This document shows, piece after piece, positions 18,679 through 26,515 of a stretch of DNA of 64,000 nt. Each line of letters begins with the position of its first letter. Positions within the stretch are counted from its first letter, which is position 1. The DNA is from JANPCX01 sp031431125. GTDB taxonomy: Bacteria > Pseudomonadota > Gammaproteobacteria > Burkholderiales > Burkholderiaceae_C. A program made the translations under genes and the position numbers. Location: assembly GCA_031431125.1 (NCBI GenBank), contig JANPCX010000025.1, forward strand, positions 62,001 through 126,000, given 5' to 3'. The notes beneath the pieces are model-generated. The model did not search any database. It had not been told where the DNA came from and saw only the letters and a program-made list of their open reading frames with translations.

Positions 18679-19044
18679 TCATCCGAAAGCACGGATTTTG
18701 GCGACCAGCTCATCTGGATCAACGGGTTTGACAATGTAGTCCCTCGCCCCTTGGCGCATGCCCCAAACCCGGTCCGTCTCTTGGTTTTTGCTGGTGCACA
18801 TGATCACAGGGACGTCCGCAAAACGAGGATCGCGGGTGATGGCACGGGTCAACTGGAAGCCGTTTTGCCCGGGCATCACCACATCCATCAGTATCAAATC
18901 GGGTTTTTCTTCGCCCAAACGACGCATGGCGTCCTCGCCATTTTCAGCCGTACGGACAGAAAACCCCAGTTTGCCCAGCACATCGCTGAGGTAGTGCAAC
19001 TCGGTTTTCGAATCATCAACCAATAGAATTTTCTTCACAGGCAT
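18679..19044 (-). CDS. pilH: Response regulator PilH
   Basis: A stand-alone CheY-like receiver of about 121 residues starting MPVKKILLVDDS at the ATG 19044, which has a GGAGAT ribosome binding site; the frame runs further upstream without family similarity. The acidic pocket is DD near residues 9-10, the phospho-acceptor Asp is in LILMDVVMPG, and the conserved Lys is in DYIVKPVDPDEL. In P. aeruginosa PilH opposes or drains phosphate from PilG. No output domain, so action is by protein contact. Confidence 0.92.
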   Translation of the reverse strand: MPVKKILLVDDSKTELHYLSDVLGKLGFSVRTAENGEDAMRRLGEEKPDLILMDVVMPGQNGFQLTRAITRDPRFADVPVIMCTSKNQETDRVWGMRQGARDYIVKPVDPDELVAKIRAFG

Positions 19045-19115
19045 GTCGGTATCTCCATCCAGATCCAGTGTCAGCACTGACACGTCTCACTCAGCCAGTT
19101 CTTTCGGCCATTCGT

Positions 19116-19526
19116 TCACGCACCGCGGCGGTGCTGCTCCACTGCCGCAAGAAGTTGGTCCTTGGTAAATGGCTTGGTCAAATAGTCCTGGGATCCAACC
19201 ATCCGACCCCGCGCTTTATCAAATAAGCCGTCTTTGGAAGACAGCATGATGACCGGTACTTCGGCAAATTTCGCGTTTCTTTTAATGATGGCGCAGGTTT
19301 GATAACCATCCAGGCGCGGCATCAAAATATCGCAAAAGATTAAATCAGGCTGGTGGTCGTTGACTTTGGAGAGGGCGTCAAAACCATCTTCGGCGAGCAA
19401 AACTTCATAGCCGCCCTGTTTAAGAAAAATCTCGGCGCTGCGCCGAATGGTATTGCTGTCGTCAATCACCAGCACCTTGACTGAAGAACCGCCAGCTGGG
19501 CTTGCACTCGCTTGGCTTGCATCCAT
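19116..19526 (-). CDS. pilG: Response regulator PilG
   Basis: About 136 residues: a short Ala/Ser-rich leader and a CheY-like receiver with VIDDSNTIRRSAE, phospho-acceptor Asp in LIFCDILMPRLDG, and Lys in DYLTKPFTKDQL. The ATG at 19526 has an AGGAGAG ribosome binding site 8-9 bases upstream; a GTG one codon earlier is the alternative. PilG is the ChpA-phosphorylated regulator that promotes pilus extension in P. aeruginosa. It is the first gene of the Pil-Chp operon. Confidence 0.92.
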   Translation of the reverse strand: MDASQASASPAGGSSVKVLVIDDSNTIRRSAEIFLKQGGYEVLLAEDGFDALSKVNDHQPDLIFCDILMPRLDGYQTCAIIKRNAKFAEVPVIMLSSKDGLFDKARGRMVGSQDYLTKPFTKDQLLAAVEQHRRGA

Positions 19527-19606
19527 CACCGAACGCTCTCCTCAACGATTATGAAATGTAACGAGTATGCACTCACAGCCGCGCTGGTTCCGGCCAGAAC
19601 GTCGCT

Positions 19607-19780
19607 TCAGAGTGCCACCATCTCAAAGTCTTCTTTCCGAGCACCGCACTCTGGACAGGTCCAATTCATTGGGACAGCGTCCCACGGAGTTCCAGGTGCA
19701 ATGCCATGATCAGGGTCGCCGGCTGCTTCGTCGTATATCCAGCCGCAAATTAAACACATCCAGGTGCGCGGTTCGGTCAC
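19607..19780 (-). CDS. Rubredoxin
   Basis: A 57-residue protein read on the minus strand, from a GTG at 19780 to TGA at 19607. It contains both iron-binding pairs of rubredoxin, CLIC-GWIYDE near residue 10 and CPEC-GARKEDFE near residue 43, separated by GDPDHGIAPGTPWDAVP, which is the standard rubredoxin core. An in-frame stop (19796-19798) precedes it and there is no upstream ATG, so the GTG start is effectively forced. The protein is a small cytoplasmic one-iron electron carrier. It lies between pilG and the divergent thiD-like gene, a position I recall as common in Burkholderiales. Confidence 0.93.
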   Translation of the reverse strand: MTEPRTWMCLICGWIYDEAAGDPDHGIAPGTPWDAVPMNWTCPECGARKEDFEMVAL

Positions 19781-19813
19781 TTGATTTTCTTGGGTTCACT
19801 ACAATGGATTTAG

Positions 19814-19844
19814 ATTGTAGCGACGCCCTGCAGCAAAAAGCCAA
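19814..19844 (-). promoter_or_regulatory. Possible rubredoxin promoter within an inverted repeat
   Basis: On the minus strand TTGGCT (19839-19844) and TACAAT (19814-19819) lie 19 bases apart, about 35 bases ahead of the rubredoxin GTG. TACAAT is part of an inverted repeat CTACAAT-N8-ATTGTAG (19799-19820) that could be an operator. The spacing is longer than ideal, so this is tentative. Confidence 0.35.
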
Positions 19845-19940
19845 GAGTTTGTAGGCACATACGCAACATTCCTCACGCCTTTGTAGAAGTTTGGCACGTT
19901 GTTGTCGGCTTTACTTTTGATCCACCGGACACGAGCCTGA

Positions 19941-20882
19941 ATGAAATCCTCCGCCCCCGTCTCCCCCACCACCGCCCCCGATGAGCCAGCCTTGCAAGAC
20001 ACTGTGGGCAGCACGCCGGGATGCGTGATGGTGTTTAACGCGAGCGATCCCACAGGCGCGGGTGGTTTGGCGGGTGATGTTGCCACCGTCGCAGCCATGG
20101 GGGCGCACGCCCTGCCTGTCATCACTGCCGTGGTCATGCGGGACACGGCCGAGGTCTTCGACTACCACGTGATTGATGCCGATGTGGTGGCCGAACAAGC
20201 GCGCAGCGTGCTGGAGGACATCACGATCTCAGGATGGAAAGTGGGTTTTTTGGGGTCGGCGGAAGGCGTGAGCGCTGTAGCCGAAATTTTGTCGGACTAC
20301 CCCGAAGTCCCACTGGTCGCCTATATGCCGCCACTGCCCTGGGTAGAGGAAGAGGCCCAGCAAGCCTATCTGGAGGCCTTTCGTGAACTGGTGCTCCCTC
20401 AGGCCGAAGTGCTGGTGGGCAGCCACCAAACCCTGAGCGATTTTTTATTGCCCGACTGGGAAGCAGACCGCCCCGCATCGCCACGCGAACTCGCCGTGGC
20501 CGCTGCCGAGCACGGCACGCGTTTCGTATTGGTGACCAGTGTGCCGCTGCCGGACCAGAACCTGGACAACGTGCTCGCCTCCGCGCAGGGGGCCATCACC
20601 GGCGAGAAGTTCGAACGTTTTGACGTGAGTTTCGTTGGCGCCGGCGACACCGTGTCCGCCGCGCTGGCTGCGCTGCTTGCCGCCGGGGCGGACCTGCCCG
20701 CCGCAGTCGGTGAAAGCCTGGCGTTCTTGGACCAAGCCTTGGATGCCGGGTTTCGCCCCGGCATGGGCAATGTGGTCCCCGACCGTTTCTTCTGGGCCCT
20801 GCCACCCGGGGAGGAAGGGGAGGACGACATGGAATTGACCGAACCCCCGGCACCCGGCGCCCCACCTCGACAAGTTCACTGA
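19941..20882 (+). CDS. thiD: Hydroxymethylpyrimidine/phosphomethylpyrimidine kinase (ThiD-like)
   Basis: 313 residues of the ribokinase-like ThiD family, which phosphorylates HMP and HMP-P for thiamine synthesis. The N-terminal substrate motif is NASDPTGAGGLAGD (about residues 33-46) and the anion-hole/catalytic motif is GAGDTVSAAL near 230. The sequence is divergent: the usual HMP-side motifs between are poorly kept, a ~30-residue N-terminal Pro/Ser/Thr leader precedes the fold, and an acidic Pro-rich tail (GEEGEDDMELTEPP) follows it. No other thi gene and no thiamine riboswitch is visible. A kinase for another pyrimidine or pyridoxal-like substrate is possible. Confidence 0.8.
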   Translation: MKSSAPVSPTTAPDEPALQDTVGSTPGCVMVFNASDPTGAGGLAGDVATVAAMGAHALPVITAVVMRDTAEVFDYHVIDADVVAEQARSVLEDITISGWKVGFLGSAEGVSAVAEILSDYPEVPLVAYMPPLPWVEEEAQQAYLEAFRELVLPQAEVLVGSHQTLSDFLLPDWEADRPASPRELAVAAAEHGTRFVLVTSVPLPDQNLDNVLASAQGAITGEKFERFDVSFVGAGDTVSAALAALLAAGADLPAAVGESLAFLDQALDAGFRPGMGNVVPDRFFWALPPGEEGEDDMELTEPPAPGAPPRQVH

Positions 20883-20904
20883 ACGCTCCGTATTGACGCG
20901 GCCC

Positions 20905-20921
20905 GATCCCCCTTGGGGGTC
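20905..20921. terminator. Short C/G hairpin between thiD-like gene and hemL
   Basis: CCCCC-TT-GGGGG with flanking GAT/TC lies 23 bases after the thiD-like stop, followed by TTTTG at 20937. The 5-bp stem with a 2-base loop is marginal and the T run is distant. It may attenuate read-through into hemL. Confidence 0.25.
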
Positions 20922-20957
20922 GTCGGACTGGCTCCTTTTGATTGAATCCTGAACAAC

Positions 20958-22250
20958 GTGACATCCACCAACGCCGAACTTTTCGACCGCGCCAAGCGGG
21001 TCATCCCAGGAGGCGTTAACTCGCCGGTGCGCGCGTTCCGCGCCGTGGGAGGCACACCGCGCTTCATCGCCAAAGCGCAAGGCGCTTACTTATTTGATGC
21101 CGAGGGGCAGCGTTACATCGACTACATCGGTTCATGGGGGCCGATGATCCTGGGCCATGGCCATCCTGCGGTATTGGCTGCCGTGCACGAGGCCATCAAC
21201 GAAGGTTTATCCTACGGTGCCCCCACCGAGCGCGAAGTTGAACTTGCGGAAGAACTCATCAAACTCGTTCCCAGCATGGAACAAGTCCGCTTGGTGAGCT
21301 CAGGAACAGAAGCCGCCATGAGCGCCATACGCTTGGCGCGCGGTGCGACGGGTCGCAGTTTGATTATGAAATTTGAAGGCTGCTACCACGGCCATGCCGA
21401 TGCCTTGTTGGTCAAAGCCGGGTCCGGACTTGCCACCTTTGGGCATGCGACGAGCGCGGGTGTGCCGGCCGAAGTGGTGCAACACACCTTGGTGCTGCCC
21501 TACAACCAACTCGATGCGCTGGAAGAGGCCTTCAAGCAACACGGCAGCAAGATGGCTTGTGTGATGGTCGAGCCCATTTGCGGCAACATGAATTTCGTGC
21601 GTGCGACGGTGCCCTTCATGCGGCGGCTGCGTGAACTGTGCATCCAGTACGGTGCGCTCTTGGTCTTTGATGAAGTGATGACGGGTTTTCGTGTCGCCTT
21701 GGGCGGTGCTCAAAGCCTCTACGCCGGTTTGATTCCAGGCTTTGCGCCCGACATGAGCGTCTTCGGCAAGGTCATTGGCGGCGGCATGCCCTTGGCTGCG
21801 TTCGGCAGTTCGCGCCAGATCATGGAACAGCTGGCACCACTCGGACCGGTCTACCAGGCGGGCACGCTGTCGGGCAACCCGGTGGCAACGGCCTGCGGTT
21901 TGGCGACCCTGCGCGAAATTCAGCGTCCTGGCTTTTTTGATCAACTCAGCCGCCGCACCCGATCCTTGGTCGATGGTTTGCTCGCTGCGGCCCACGAAGC
22001 CCAAGTGCCCTTGGTGGGCGACTGCGAAGGTGGCATGTTCGGATTTTTCTTTGCTTCAGACATGGCCCAAAACTACACCGAGGTGATGGCCACGGATAAA
22101 GAAGCCTTCAACCGTTTCTTCCACGGCATGCTGGACCGCGGTATCTATCTGGCGCCGGCCTTGTACGAAGCCGGGTTTGTCAGCAGCGCCCACACGGAGG
22201 CTGACATCGCCGAGACCCTCGCCGCAGCGCGGCAGGCGCTGCAAGCTTGA
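20958..22250 (+). CDS. hemL: Glutamate-1-semialdehyde 2,1-aminomutase
   Basis: 430 residues of the class III aminotransferase fold; converts glutamate-1-semialdehyde to 5-aminolevulinate in the C5 route of tetrapyrrole synthesis. Signatures are RAKRVIPGGVNSPVRAF at the N-terminus, SSGTEAAMSAIRLARG near 115, and PLP lysine K271 in VFGKVIGGGMPLAAFG. Length is standard. The start is GTG with a weak ribosome site; an in-frame upstream start is not available close by. Followed closely by mpl. Confidence 0.96.
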   Translation: MTSTNAELFDRAKRVIPGGVNSPVRAFRAVGGTPRFIAKAQGAYLFDAEGQRYIDYIGSWGPMILGHGHPAVLAAVHEAINEGLSYGAPTEREVELAEELIKLVPSMEQVRLVSSGTEAAMSAIRLARGATGRSLIMKFEGCYHGHADALLVKAGSGLATFGHATSAGVPAEVVQHTLVLPYNQLDALEEAFKQHGSKMACVMVEPICGNMNFVRATVPFMRRLRELCIQYGALLVFDEVMTGFRVALGGAQSLYAGLIPGFAPDMSVFGKVIGGGMPLAAFGSSRQIMEQLAPLGPVYQAGTLSGNPVATACGLATLREIQRPGFFDQLSRRTRSLVDGLLAAAHEAQVPLVGDCEGGMFGFFFASDMAQNYTEVMATDKEAFNRFFHGMLDRGIYLAPALYEAGFVSSAHTEADIAETLAAARQALQA

Positions 22251-22264
22251 ACACATCACCAACC

Positions 22265-23632
22265 ATGCACATTCACATCCTGGGTATTTGCGGCACCTTC
22301 ATGGGTGGCCTGGCGGCACTGGCGCGCGAAGCGGGTCACCAAGTCACTGGCTGCGACGCGGGGGTGTACCCGCCGATGAGCGACCAGCTGCGGGCGTTGG
22401 GCATTGAGTTGATTGAAGGCTACGGCACAGAACAACTGGCCCTGAAGCCCGACCTGTTCGTGGTTGGCAATGTGGTCAGCCGTGGCAATGAACTGATGGA
22501 AGCCATCCTGGACGCCGGTTTGCCCTACACCAGCGGCCCCCAGTGGTTGTCCGAGCATGTATTGCAAGGCCGCCATGTGTTGGCTGTGGCCGGCACGCAC
22601 GGCAAAACCAGCACCACCTCGATGTTGGCTTGGATACTTGAACAAGCGGGATTGAAACCGGGCTTTCTGGTCGGTGGTGTTCCCTTGAACTTTGGGGTAT
22701 CGGCTCGTTTAGGCGATCAACGGGTGAACGGTCCCTTTGTCATTGAAGCCGACGAATACGACACCGCTTTCTTCGACAAACGCAGCAAATTCGTTCACTA
22801 CCACGCGCGCACCGCCGTGCTGAATAATTTGGAGTTCGACCACGCCGACATCTTCGACGACCTGGCAGCCATCGAGCGGCAGTTTCATCATCTGGTGCGC
22901 ACCGTTCCGGCCAACGGCCGTTTGGTGGTGAACGGTCGCGACGAGAACCTGCAAGCCGTGCTCGCCAAAGGTTGTTGGACGCCCGTGGTGCGCTTTGGAG
23001 CCCGCAAAGAATCTCCCGGCGAACTGCGGGCGCGGGGCGAGCCCGACGCCTTTGATGTGCTGCGCGGCAGCATGAAAATCGCCCGGGTGGAATGGGGCTT
23101 GCTGGGTGAGCACAACCAGCTCAACGCCTTGGCTGCCATTGCCGCCGCCGAACATGTGGGCGTTGCGCCTGAGGTCGCCGCGCAAGCGCTGTCTTCGTTT
23201 GTGAACGTGCGACGACGCTTGGAATTGATCGGCGAGGTCAAGGGCATCAAGGTCTATGACGATTTCGCCCACCACCCCACCGCCATGCGCACCACCATCA
23301 ACGGCCTGCGGCGCAAGGTGGGGAACGAGCGCATCATCGCCGTCTTCGAGCCGCGCTCCAACACCATGAAGGTCGGCGCGATGAAGGCCATGTTGCCTTG
23401 GGCGCTAGAAGAAGCCAATTTCTCCATTTGCCACAGCGCTGGGCTGGCTTGGAACGCGGCGCAGGCGCTGGCGCCGCTGGGTCGCAACGCACAAACCTGG
23501 GATGACCTGAACGCTGTGGTGCAAGCCGTCGCGGCCCAAGCCAAAACAGGCGACCATGTGCTGTGCATGAGCAATGGCAGTTTTGGTGGCATTCACGCCA
23601 AACTGATGAAGGTGCTGGCCGACCGGACTTGA
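22265..23632 (+). CDS. mpl: UDP-N-acetylmuramate:L-alanyl-gamma-D-glutamyl-meso-DAP ligase
   Basis: 455 residues, a Mur-ligase family enzyme that reattaches recycled murein tripeptide to UDP-MurNAc. It starts MHIHILGICGTFMGG, diagnostic for Mpl over MurC. ATP site AGTHGKTSTTSML near 110, then DEYDTAFFDKRSKF, HNQLNALAAIAAA and YDDFAHHPTAM. An in-frame TTG at 22247 would add six residues overlapping hemL; the ATG at 22265 matches family members. Presence of Mpl implies meso-DAP peptidoglycan and wall recycling, consistent with the DNPRSE motif in MurE here. Confidence 0.95.
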   Translation: MHIHILGICGTFMGGLAALAREAGHQVTGCDAGVYPPMSDQLRALGIELIEGYGTEQLALKPDLFVVGNVVSRGNELMEAILDAGLPYTSGPQWLSEHVLQGRHVLAVAGTHGKTSTTSMLAWILEQAGLKPGFLVGGVPLNFGVSARLGDQRVNGPFVIEADEYDTAFFDKRSKFVHYHARTAVLNNLEFDHADIFDDLAAIERQFHHLVRTVPANGRLVVNGRDENLQAVLAKGCWTPVVRFGARKESPGELRARGEPDAFDVLRGSMKIARVEWGLLGEHNQLNALAAIAAAEHVGVAPEVAAQALSSFVNVRRRLELIGEVKGIKVYDDFAHHPTAMRTTINGLRRKVGNERIIAVFEPRSNTMKVGAMKAMLPWALEEANFSICHSAGLAWNAAQALAPLGRNAQTWDDLNAVVQAVAAQAKTGDHVLCMSNGSFGGIHAKLMKVLADRT

Positions 23633-23651
23633 TTCGCAATAGCTTGTCGGG

Positions 23652-23858
23652 TCACCAACGCACGATGGTCAACACCACGCGGCCCCACACCTCGGTGTTG
23701 AACCAGAACAAACCCATCAGGTAACAGTAGCGGCGCAGCTTCAGCCCCAACTCGCCCCAGCGGTCGTCGCCCGACACCACAAACGACAGCACGGTAAAGA
23801 GCCAGCCGGACAGCATCAGCAAAAAAATCCCGCCCAAAATCCAGCGCAACACGGTCAT
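23652..23858 (-). CDS. Small conserved-looking membrane protein (68 aa)
   Basis: 68 residues with one strong N-terminal membrane segment (LGGIFLLMLSGWLFTVLSFVV), a short charged loop (GDDRWGELGLKLRRY) and a second, Trp/Phe-rich amphipathic or membrane segment. I do not recognise a named family. It lies downstream of lpxC and the 61-residue membrane protein on the same strand, with 24 bases between, so it is probably the last gene of the cell-wall transcription unit. It converges on mpl. Confidence 0.6.
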   Translation of the reverse strand: MTVLRWILGGIFLLMLSGWLFTVLSFVVSGDDRWGELGLKLRRYCYLMGLFWFNTEVWGRVVLTIVRW

Positions 23859-23882
23859 GGTGGGAAGGCCGCTATGAAAAGG

Positions 23883-24068
23883 TTAGAGCGCAACGGCGAC
23901 GCGCTCCAGAACGAGAACGGCAAAGAAAGCCAGCCCGGCAATCACGGTCCATTTGAGAATCACCAAGCCCCATTGCCGCCAGCGCGCTTGGCGGGTGGCA
24001 ATGTACAGCGCAAAGCACAAAACGGCCGCGACGAGCAGCAGCAAAACCAGGGTTCGGAACAGCAGCAT
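23883..24068 (-). CDS. Small membrane protein (61 aa)
   Basis: 61 residues with two membrane segments (LLLLVAAVLCFALYI and TVIAGLAFFAVLVLE) around a basic, Trp-containing loop (ATRQARWRQWG). No named family recognised. It starts 15 bases after the lpxC stop, which argues for translation as part of the lpxC unit. Its partner at 23652-23858 has a similar size and layout. Confidence 0.6.
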   Translation of the reverse strand: MLLFRTLVLLLLVAAVLCFALYIATRQARWRQWGLVILKWTVIAGLAFFAVLVLERVAVAL

Positions 24069-24083
24069 AGGGGTCCGTTCCCC

Positions 24084-25019
24084 TCACCAAGCGGGGGCCA
24101 GCTCGGCCATTCCGGCAGGGGCCAGCTTCGCATCATCAAAACTGACCCATTCATAACTGCCCGGCTCGTCCAGCACAGCACGCAACAGCTTGTTGTTCAG
24201 CGCGTGACCACTGCGAAACGCGCTGTAGGCCCCGAGCAAGGGATGACCGATGACAAACAGGTCGCCAATGGCATCCAAAATTTTGTGTTTCACGAACTCG
24301 TCGTCATAACGCAAGCCGTCTTGGTTGAGCACCTTGGCATCGTCAATGACGATGGCGTTGTCCATGCTTCCACCCAAACCCAAGCCGCGCGAACGCATCA
24401 TCTCCACGTCTTTGGTGAAGCCGAACGTGCGGGCGCGTGCGATTTGCTGCTTGTAGCGCCCACTGCCCATGTCAAAGCTCACATGCTGGCCGGTTTGGTT
24501 GACTGCTGGATGATCAAAGTCAATCTCAAAAGTCAGGGTGTAACCCTCAAACGGGTCGAGCCGCGCCCATTTCAGCGTGCGCCCCTCGCCTTCGCGCACT
24601 TCAATGGCTTTTTTAATGCGCATGAATCGTTTCGGCGCGTCCTGTACTGCAATGCCCGCACTTTGCAATAAGTAGACAAAAGACGCGGCGGAACCATCCA
24701 GGATGGGCACCTCTTCGGCGGTGATGTCGACGATCAAGTTGTCCAGCCCCAGCCCCGCACAGGCCGACAACAGGTGCTCCACCGTGTTGACCTTGGGCGC
24801 TCCGGGATCACCGTTGGGTGACAAGGTGGTCGCCATGCGCGTATCGCACACCGAATGCACCGCCACCTTGATGTCCACAGGCTGGGCCAAATCAACCCGG
24901 CGAAAGACGATGCCGGTGTTGACCGGCGCCGGTCGCAACATCAACTCCACACGCTGCCCGCCATGCAAACCCACGCCAACGGCGCGGGTCAGGGATTGGA
25001 GGGTGCGTTGGGCGAGCAT
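24084..25019 (-). CDS. lpxC: UDP-3-O-acyl-N-acetylglucosamine deacetylase
   Basis: 311 residues; the zinc enzyme that makes the committed step of lipid A synthesis in the cytoplasm. It starts LAQRTLQSLTRAVGVGLHGG, contains VEHLLSACAGLGLDNL with the first zinc His, PILDGSAASF, the KHKILDAIGDLFVIGHPL block with the second His and the Asp ligand, and FRSGHALNNKLLRAVL with the catalytic His. Position immediately downstream of ftsZ is the classic end of the division cluster. Confidence 0.96.
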   Translation of the reverse strand: MLAQRTLQSLTRAVGVGLHGGQRVELMLRPAPVNTGIVFRRVDLAQPVDIKVAVHSVCDTRMATTLSPNGDPGAPKVNTVEHLLSACAGLGLDNLIVDITAEEVPILDGSAASFVYLLQSAGIAVQDAPKRFMRIKKAIEVREGEGRTLKWARLDPFEGYTLTFEIDFDHPAVNQTGQHVSFDMGSGRYKQQIARARTFGFTKDVEMMRSRGLGLGGSMDNAIVIDDAKVLNQDGLRYDDEFVKHKILDAIGDLFVIGHPLLGAYSAFRSGHALNNKLLRAVLDEPGSYEWVSFDDAKLAPAGMAELAPAW

Positions 25020-25062
25020 GGGTGCATTGTAGAAAGGTCACTCACCAAGTCGCGCCAATGGG

Positions 25063-25088
25063 GTCATTCCCGCTTTCGCGGGAATGAC
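25063..25088. repeat. dRS3-like palindrome between ftsZ and lpxC
   Basis: GTCATTCCCG-CTTTCG-CGGGAATGAC, a perfect 10-bp stem containing ATTCCC-N8-GGGAAT, the pattern of the Neisseria dRS3 repeat that also occurs in other betaproteobacteria (recalled). It lies in the 86-bp gap downstream of ftsZ, so in RNA it forms a hairpin 18 bases after the ftsZ stop and could limit read-through into lpxC or stabilise the ftsZ message. Confidence 0.8.
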
Positions 25089-25105
25089 GAACACTGAACA
25101 AGGTT

Positions 25106-26305
25106 TCAGTCTGCTTGCTTGCGCAGAAAAGCGGGGATCTCAATCTCGTCCATCCCGTTGCTCGCCAACGCATCCACCTTGGCAGCGGCGGTGCGCCCGT
25201 TGCGCCACACGCTGGGCGTGTTCAGCCCGGTGTAGTCGTGCGCCGGTGCGGACATGGTTTGCACAGGCTGGGTCAACACAGGAATGTTGTCCGTGCCGGT
25301 GCGCAGCACGGGTGCACTGTGCACCACGGTGATGGGCGTTTGCTGGCGTTTGGCGGGGGACAGGCCCGTTGCAATCACCGTCACGCGCAACTGGTCGCCC
25401 AGCTCGTCGTCGTACACGGTGCCAAAAATCACGTGGGCATCTTCAGCCGCGTAGCGGCGGATGGTGTTCATCGCGTTTTTGCTCTCAGCCAACTTCAAGG
25501 TGCTGCGTTTGGCTGCGATCAGCACCAACACACCGCGTGCGCCTGACAGATCGATCCCTTCGAGCAAGGGGCAAGCGACGGCCATCTCTGCGGCCTTGGT
25601 GGCGCGGTCAGGGCCCGTGGCTTGGGCCGTACCCATCATGGCCTTGCCGGGTTCGCTCATCACGGTTTTGACGTCTTCGAAGTCGACGTTCACCAAGCCC
25701 TGCACGTGGATGATGTCGCTGATGCCGCCGACGGCGTTCTTGAGCACGTCGTTGGCTTCGGCAAAGGCCTGGTCCTGGGTGACGTCGTCGCCCAAAACTT
25801 CGAGCAGCTTCTCGTTCAGGATCACGATCAGTGAATCGACATTGGCTTCCAGCTCGGCCAAGCCGGTGTCAGCGGCTTTCATGCGACGACCGCCTTCGAA
25901 GTCGAAAGGTTTGGTCACCACGCCCACCGTGAGGATGCCCATTTCCTTGGCCACGCGTGCAATCACAGGCGCAGCGCCCGTGCCGGTGCCGCCGCCCATG
26001 CCGGCAGTGATGAAGAGCATGTTGGCCCCGGTGATGGCTTGGCGTATGCGGTCGACCGCTTCTTCCGCTGCCGCCTTGCCCGCTTCGGGTTTGGCGCCAG
26101 CGCCCAAACCGGTGCTGCCGAGTTGAATCAGTTGGTGGGCCGCAGAGCGGTTCAGCGCCTGCGCGTCGGTGTTGGCGCAAAGGAATTCCACACCTTGCAC
26201 GCCTTGGGAAATCATGTGCTCAACGGCGTTGCCGCCGCCGCCGCCCACGCCGATCACTTTGATCTGGGTGCTCAAGTCAAATTCTTCGATCATTTCAATA
26301 GCCAT
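25106..26305 (-). CDS. ftsZ: Cell division GTPase FtsZ
   Basis: 399 residues from the ATG at 26305 (GGAG ribosome site 6-7 bases upstream); a TTG at 26317 is the alternative. The tubulin-like GTPase forms the Z ring. Seen are IKVIGVGGGGGNAV, the tubulin signature GGGTGTGAAP, NVDFEDVKTVM, and the T7-loop region. A variable Pro/Thr/Val linker leads to the C-terminal anchor peptide DEIEIPAFLRKQ, which binds FtsA. Standard length. Confidence 0.98.
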   Translation of the reverse strand: MAIEMIEEFDLSTQIKVIGVGGGGGNAVEHMISQGVQGVEFLCANTDAQALNRSAAHQLIQLGSTGLGAGAKPEAGKAAAEEAVDRIRQAITGANMLFITAGMGGGTGTGAAPVIARVAKEMGILTVGVVTKPFDFEGGRRMKAADTGLAELEANVDSLIVILNEKLLEVLGDDVTQDQAFAEANDVLKNAVGGISDIIHVQGLVNVDFEDVKTVMSEPGKAMMGTAQATGPDRATKAAEMAVACPLLEGIDLSGARGVLVLIAAKRSTLKLAESKNAMNTIRRYAAEDAHVIFGTVYDDELGDQLRVTVIATGLSPAKRQQTPITVVHSAPVLRTGTDNIPVLTQPVQTMSAPAHDYTGLNTPSVWRNGRTAAAKVDALASNGMDEIEIPAFLRKQAD

Positions 26306-26515
26306 GGTGTTCTCCAATCGGTATGTTGCAGTTGCCTAACAGTGATGAATACTTCTCTTCTCGATTCGTTCTGCGGGTGTTCATGCCCCCGCTTTGTTTT
26401 TTCTGTTTCACGCTGTCTATCCATCAGGGGGTCCGCAACCTCCTATTCGTATGAGCCATTGGCAGGGGGTCGATAGGTTTTTCATGGTCAATTCCTTGTA
26501 TGGGGTGGCATGCAG

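Noticed and set aside
19781..19940. Thiamine riboswitch before the thiD-like gene
   Set aside because: The conserved CUGAGA and surrounding helices of the TPP aptamer were looked for and not found.
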